From contig JAEWBE010000106.1 of assembly GCA_023391275.1 (NCBI GenBank), positions 1-8,035 of the forward strand: a stretch of 8,035 bases of DNA. Reading direction: 5' to 3'. This document shows positions 5,922 through 8,035 of the stretch, in pieces; within the stretch, counting starts at the first letter, position 1, and each line of letters starts with the position of its first letter. The DNA is from Bacillota bacterium (GTDB taxonomy: Bacteria; Bacillota; Clostridia; Oscillospirales; Acutalibacteraceae). The notes under the pieces were generated by a model. The model did not search any database and was not told where the DNA came from. It saw only the letters and a list, made by a program, of their open reading frames with translations. The position numbers and the translations under genes were made by a program.

Positions 5922-6482
5922 TTAAATGGGTATTTTGAAATTTGAGGCTCCGCCATAGTATTTTTCAATGAGTACTCGGCATTGATTGTTAGCCGCACTT
6001 GATCGGAGCATTCTCTCCGAGGAGATATATTCAATAATTGATTTTTTGGAAACCACATAATGTGTTCCAATAAGTGATGCAAAAATTTCTTTTTTCTTAA
6101 TTCTGAGCAAAATACAGTTCGGTGAAAGGTGTGACAACTCTGTTGCCTGGGTCAGAGTAAGAGCGCCGGGATATGTACGGTATTTTTCTGTGAGCCAGGA
6201 TCTGAAAGCGGTCAAATAAGCAGGACTCAAATAAAGCTTTGAATTTTTCTGTATTTTACTCCTCCCGGAGCTGAACAGCCCAGATGGTAGCCCGAAATAG
6301 TTTGGATTAGCTTCCAGACTCTTTTGTATTTGTTCGACGGTTTCTTTATCAATCCGATATCTCCATGTCCTTGAACGCCGAATCTCACAAGGGATATACC
6401 CATTGTCCAAGAGATATTTCAGTTTTCGTTTGCTGATATGCAGAATTTTATATAACTGATCCGCCGAAAGACATTCATTCAT
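5922..6482 (-). CDS. Protein with two excisionase-type helix-turn-helix domains
   Basis: Encodes 186 residues from ATG 6480-6482, eight bases after GGAGG; an earlier in-frame ATG lacks this spacing. Residues 3-52 resemble an excisionase/MerR-like (HTH_17) domain: CLSADQLYKILHISKRKLKY, then LDNGYIPCEIRRSRTWRYRI. Residues 107-155 repeat the pattern: ALTLTQATELSHLSPNCILL, then KKKEIFASLIGTHYVVSKKS. A linker of about 50 residues joins them, with a short tail after. It starts eight bases inside the integrase gene and is cotranslated with it. By family and position it is a candidate recombination directionality factor, or a regulator of the integration module. The double domain is unusual, since excisionases normally have a single one and are shorter. 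Function not proven. Confidence 0.75.
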   Translation of the reverse strand: MNECLSADQLYKILHISKRKLKYLLDNGYIPCEIRRSRTWRYRIDKETVEQIQKSLEANPNYFGLPSGLFSSGRSKIQKNSKLYLSPAYLTAFRSWLTEKYRTYPGALTLTQATELSHLSPNCILLRIKKKEIFASLIGTHYVVSKKSIIEYISSERMLRSSAANNQCRVLIEKYYGGASNFKIPI

Positions 6483-7590
6483 GCTCTGCACCTCCAACAG
6501 CCACCCTTTGGCATTCAGGCCGACAGATTGTGTCCATCAGTAGTGCCGCAGTCCGTTTTGAATGTTCCTCCAGATGGACGTAGATGTTAGCCGTAGTGGA
6601 GATATCCGAATGGCCAAGATATTCCTTAACGGCAATCAACGGAATTTGGTGTTGTATCAGGATGGAAGCGCAGGTATGTCGGAGATCGTGAAACCGAACA
6701 TCGGGTAATCCGTACTGCTTCAAAATCACTTTAAAATGAGCCGACACATAGCTTGGACGAAATATCTGTCCAAGCGGATCACAACAGACGTAGTCGGCGT
6801 ATTCTGTGGAATAGGAGTCGGCAAACATTATCTGATAAAGCTGAACCTTTTTTCGCACATCCAGCAAAACCGCCTCTGCACTTGGCGTCAATGGAAGATA
6901 ACGTCTGGATGAATCGTTTTTCATCTTTTCTATGGGAATCGTTTGTGATTTTCCATTGACGTCGGCTTCAATCACTTTGGTGTCAAACAGGATTCGTTTT
7001 TGTTCAAAGTCGATGCGGCTCCATCGCACTCCGAGCGCTTCGCTCCTGCGTAAGCCGAAAACAGAAGCAAGATAAATCACGATGTACATAGGATCGTCTG
7101 CTGCATTTTTAAGAAGGATTGCCAATTCCTCTTCATGCAGAAAACTCGCATGGTATTTATCTGCCCTTGGTCGATCCACTTTATCGAAGGGATTGCATGG
7201 AATCAAATCTTCTTTGAAAGCCTGTTGAAAAGCTTTGCGCATGACCACATGGTAATGAATCACAGTGGCCGGACTGCAGCCATCCCGAAAGATGCCCGTG
7301 TAAAACGCTCGAATATCCGCAGGTTTCAGAGACGCCACTGTCAATCCGGTTGAGGAATAGTATTTTTTGATTCGGCCATTGATTAGCCCTTCGTAAGAAT
7401 TATATGTGGAAGGCTGAAGCACATATTTCCTGGTTTCAAGCCATTCCAACATATATTGATAGACTGGCGGGTCAGAAGGCGTACACGAGAAATTCGAACC
7501 CATAGATGAGGATTCTTGAGAATCTCCCTGATCCTTGGGTTCGAACTCTGTAAAATGGTCTTTTAACGATACCTTGCGTGTGTTTTGCAC
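6475..7590 (-). CDS. int: Tyrosine recombinase / integrase
   Basis: Encodes 371 residues from GTG 7588-7590, with AAGGA nine bases upstream. Residues about 45-135 form the SAM-like core-binding domain (MLEWLETRKYVLQPSTYNSY ... MRKAFQQAF). The catalytic domain follows with all expected residues: Arg181 in GLRRSEAL, Lys224 in the beta-hairpin region (MKNDSSRR), His301 and Arg304 in HDLRHT, His327 in YLGHSD, and nucleophile Tyr337 in TTANIYVH. No arm-binding domain like that of the left integrase is evident; residues 1-42 are low-complexity and unusual (PKDQGDSQESSS). It would cut and rejoin att sites to integrate or excise the element. Its 5' end lies about 130 bp from the tRNA-Ser fragment, typical of an integrase beside its att site. 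The double helix-turn-helix gene overlaps its 3' end. The intact motif set suggests an active enzyme. Confidence 0.95.
   Translation of the reverse strand: MQNTRKVSLKDHFTEFEPKDQGDSQESSSMGSNFSCTPSDPPVYQYMLEWLETRKYVLQPSTYNSYEGLINGRIKKYYSSTGLTVASLKPADIRAFYTGIFRDGCSPATVIHYHVVMRKAFQQAFKEDLIPCNPFDKVDRPRADKYHASFLHEEELAILLKNAADDPMYIVIYLASVFGLRRSEALGVRWSRIDFEQKRILFDTKVIEADVNGKSQTIPIEKMKNDSSRRYLPLTPSAEAVLLDVRKKVQLYQIMFADSYSTEYADYVCCDPLGQIFRPSYVSAHFKVILKQYGLPDVRFHDLRHTCASILIQHQIPLIAVKEYLGHSDISTTANIYVHLEEHSKRTAALLMDTICRPECQRVAVGGAEHE
7493..7545. repeat. Nested inverted repeats in the integrase 5' coding region
   Basis: TTCGAACCCA (7493-7502) and its exact complement TGGGTTCGAA (7536-7545) flank a second palindrome, GATTCT-TG-AGAATC (7511-7524), with nearly the same centre. 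They fall in integrase codons about 16-33, the part with no conserved protein motif. The outer arm sequence matches the T-arm of the tRNA-Ser fragment at 7751-7760. This may be a recombinase- or excisionase-binding array near the att site. Confidence 0.55.
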
Positions 7591-7598
7591 AAATTATC

Positions 7599-7632
7599 AT
7601 CCTTTCTCTCGTCAATTTAGCAAGGAAAGGAT
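7599..7632 (-). promoter_or_regulatory. Hairpin that could hide the integrase ribosome binding site
   Basis: ATCCTTTC (7599-7606) and GAAAGGAT (7625-7632) are exact complements separated by 18 bases. In the minus-strand mRNA the arm nearer the start is GAAAGGAT, which contains the AAGGA Shine-Dalgarno of the integrase. Pairing would block translation, a plausible way of keeping integrase low. The effect is inferred from sequence only. Confidence 0.4.
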
Positions 7633-7721
7633 ACCATATTTTAAAGGAAAATTACGTGTTTACTTTCTTACGCTGGGAATTGAATAAATTCCGAACCCAT
7701 AACCATTTGAACACAGTAGGC

Positions 7722-7777
7722 CTCGAAATCAGGTAGACCGCAAGGTCTCGTGGGTTCGAATCCCACCGCTTCCGCCA
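7722..7777 (+). other. 3' part of tRNA-Ser(CGA): element attachment site
   Basis: The tRNA begins at the anticodon loop CTCGAAA (7722-7728, anticodon CGA). It continues with the 3' anticodon stem TCAGG, a long serine-type variable arm (AGACC-GCAA-GGTCT, 7735-7748), the T-arm GTGGG-TTCGAAT-CCCAC (7750-7766), acceptor strand CGCTTCC, discriminator G (7774) and encoded CCA. The bases before the loop (TAGGC) do not pair with TCAGG, and no 5' acceptor GGAAGCG is upstream, so the 5' half is absent. A break exactly at the anticodon loop beside an integrase is the signature of an att site. This copy is probably the displaced 3' end, because a terminator follows; the intact tRNA should be at the other element end. 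Confidence 0.85.
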
Positions 7778-7783
7778 CAATTT

Positions 7784-7824
7784 GTCCTGAAAGTCCGGTT
7801 TTACGGGCTTTTAGGACATTTTTA
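7784..7824 (+). terminator. Rho-independent terminator after the tRNA-Ser fragment
   Basis: GTCCTGAAAGTCCG (7784-7797) pairs with CGGGCTTTTAGGAC (7804-7817) over 14 positions, including two wobbles, around a 6-base loop. ATTTTT follows. It sits six bases past the CCA end, where a tRNA's own terminator is expected, supporting the view that sequence right of 7777 is the original flank of the tRNA gene. Confidence 0.75.
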
Positions 7825-7941
7825 TGCCTGTTTTCACATTGTTTCCCCCACTTTAGTAGAAATCGAGGCAAGCGGATTTGCGGCTTTTCTAGGCTTTTTC
7901 TGCAAGAAAACTGCAAGACGGGAAAGTCTTCTGCGACATTG

Positions 7942-7953
7942 CGTGGGTTCGAA
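7942..7953 (+). repeat. Second copy of the tRNA T-arm sequence CGTGGGTTCGAA
   Basis: These 12 bases are identical to tRNA positions 7749-7760, 193 bp further right. The neighbouring bases (CCTTCGGAG) do not complete a T-arm, so this is not another tRNA end. It may be a binding site, a trace of an older insertion, or coincidence with the strong T-loop consensus. Confidence 0.4.
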
Positions 7954-7965
7954 CCTTCGGAGAGC

Positions 7966-8035
7966 TTATTCCGGTTTTTCGTCCTTGTCGTTCTCCGGAT
8001 TATCCTCGTCTTCGGTCACTCCAAGCACTTCTTCA
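7966..8035 (-). CDS. C-terminal end of an unidentified acidic-tailed protein
   Basis: Read from the right edge, 22 codons and a TAA stop (7966-7968) give EEVLGVTEDEDNPENDKDEK and then PE. The strongly acidic, low-complexity tail and clean stop suggest a real gene end, but the domain lies outside the window and I cannot name it. It converges on the tRNA terminator from the opposite side and probably belongs to flanking DNA or a neighbouring element. Confidence 0.5.
   Translation of the reverse strand, partial: EEVLGVTEDEDNPENDKDEKPE

Noticed and set aside
7668..7916. An 82-codon minus-strand frame containing EAVGFEPTRPCGLPDFE.
   Set aside because: This is the well-known false protein produced by translating the antisense of a tRNA T-arm and variable arm; it overlaps the tRNA fragment and its terminator.
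7861..7953. Hairpin AAGAC-GGGAAA-GTCTT (7914-7929) as a terminator for the right-edge gene.
   Set aside because: The stem is only five bases and the following T-rich stretch is interrupted; too weak to list.

Overview
The sequence looks like the accessory genome of a low-to-mid GC Gram-positive anaerobe, most likely a member of the Clostridia. This is inferred from strong GGAGG-type ribosome binding sites, frequent TTG/GTG starts, Clostridia-like flavoprotein and AlbA-type regulator genes, and two tyrosine integrases. No gene identifies the species.

Layout, left to right. At 1-487 (minus) lies the N-terminal 162 residues of a tyrosine integrase that runs off the left edge. A short remnant of an upstream gene overlaps its start codon. 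Positions 649-1041 contain no gene I can support, only a perfect hairpin that probably terminates the next operon. Positions 1042-3980 (minus) hold a compact five-gene flavin/redox operon, read right to left: an iron-sulfur flavoprotein (CX2CX2CX7C), a TetR-family repressor, a membrane-anchored FMN-binding-domain protein with a covalent flavinylation motif, a flavodoxin broken by one in-frame TGA, and a six-helix membrane protein. The promoter (TTGACA-17-TAAGAT) lies at 4032-4060, and a perfect 10-6-10 palindrome sits over the predicted transcription start. That is the architecture expected for a TetR-controlled, autoregulated unit.

Positions 4063-4472 hold a second copy of the peptide seen in the remnant at the left end, some inverted repeats, and the promoter/operator of the next gene. 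At 4473-5774 (plus) is an AlbA_2/RecG-like ATP-binding regulator with a C-terminal winged helix. Its promoter is wrapped in a 10-bp inverted repeat followed by three tandem octamers. A 28-codon ORF overlaps its stop codon by ATGA.

Positions 5922-7590 (minus) form an integration module: a complete tyrosine recombinase followed, with 8 nt of overlap, by a protein with two excisionase-type helix-turn-helix domains. About 130 bp beyond the integrase start, 7722-7777 is the 3' part of a tRNA-Ser(CGA) gene. It begins exactly at the anticodon loop and is followed by what looks like the tRNA's own terminator. I read this as the displaced att site at the right end of an integrated element. Past it, at 7966-8035 (minus), is the acidic C-terminus of an unidentified protein, probably in flanking DNA.

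Taken together, the window seems to be the right-hand part of a tRNA-Ser integrative element carrying a repressor-controlled flavin redox module and an AlbA-type regulator. A second integrase-bearing element adjoins or nests at the left. The most notable details are the single TGA in an otherwise full-length flavodoxin, the two homologous remnants of an unrecognised small gene, the promoter/operator architectures, and five copies or near-copies of TGGGTTCGAA around the integrase and att site.
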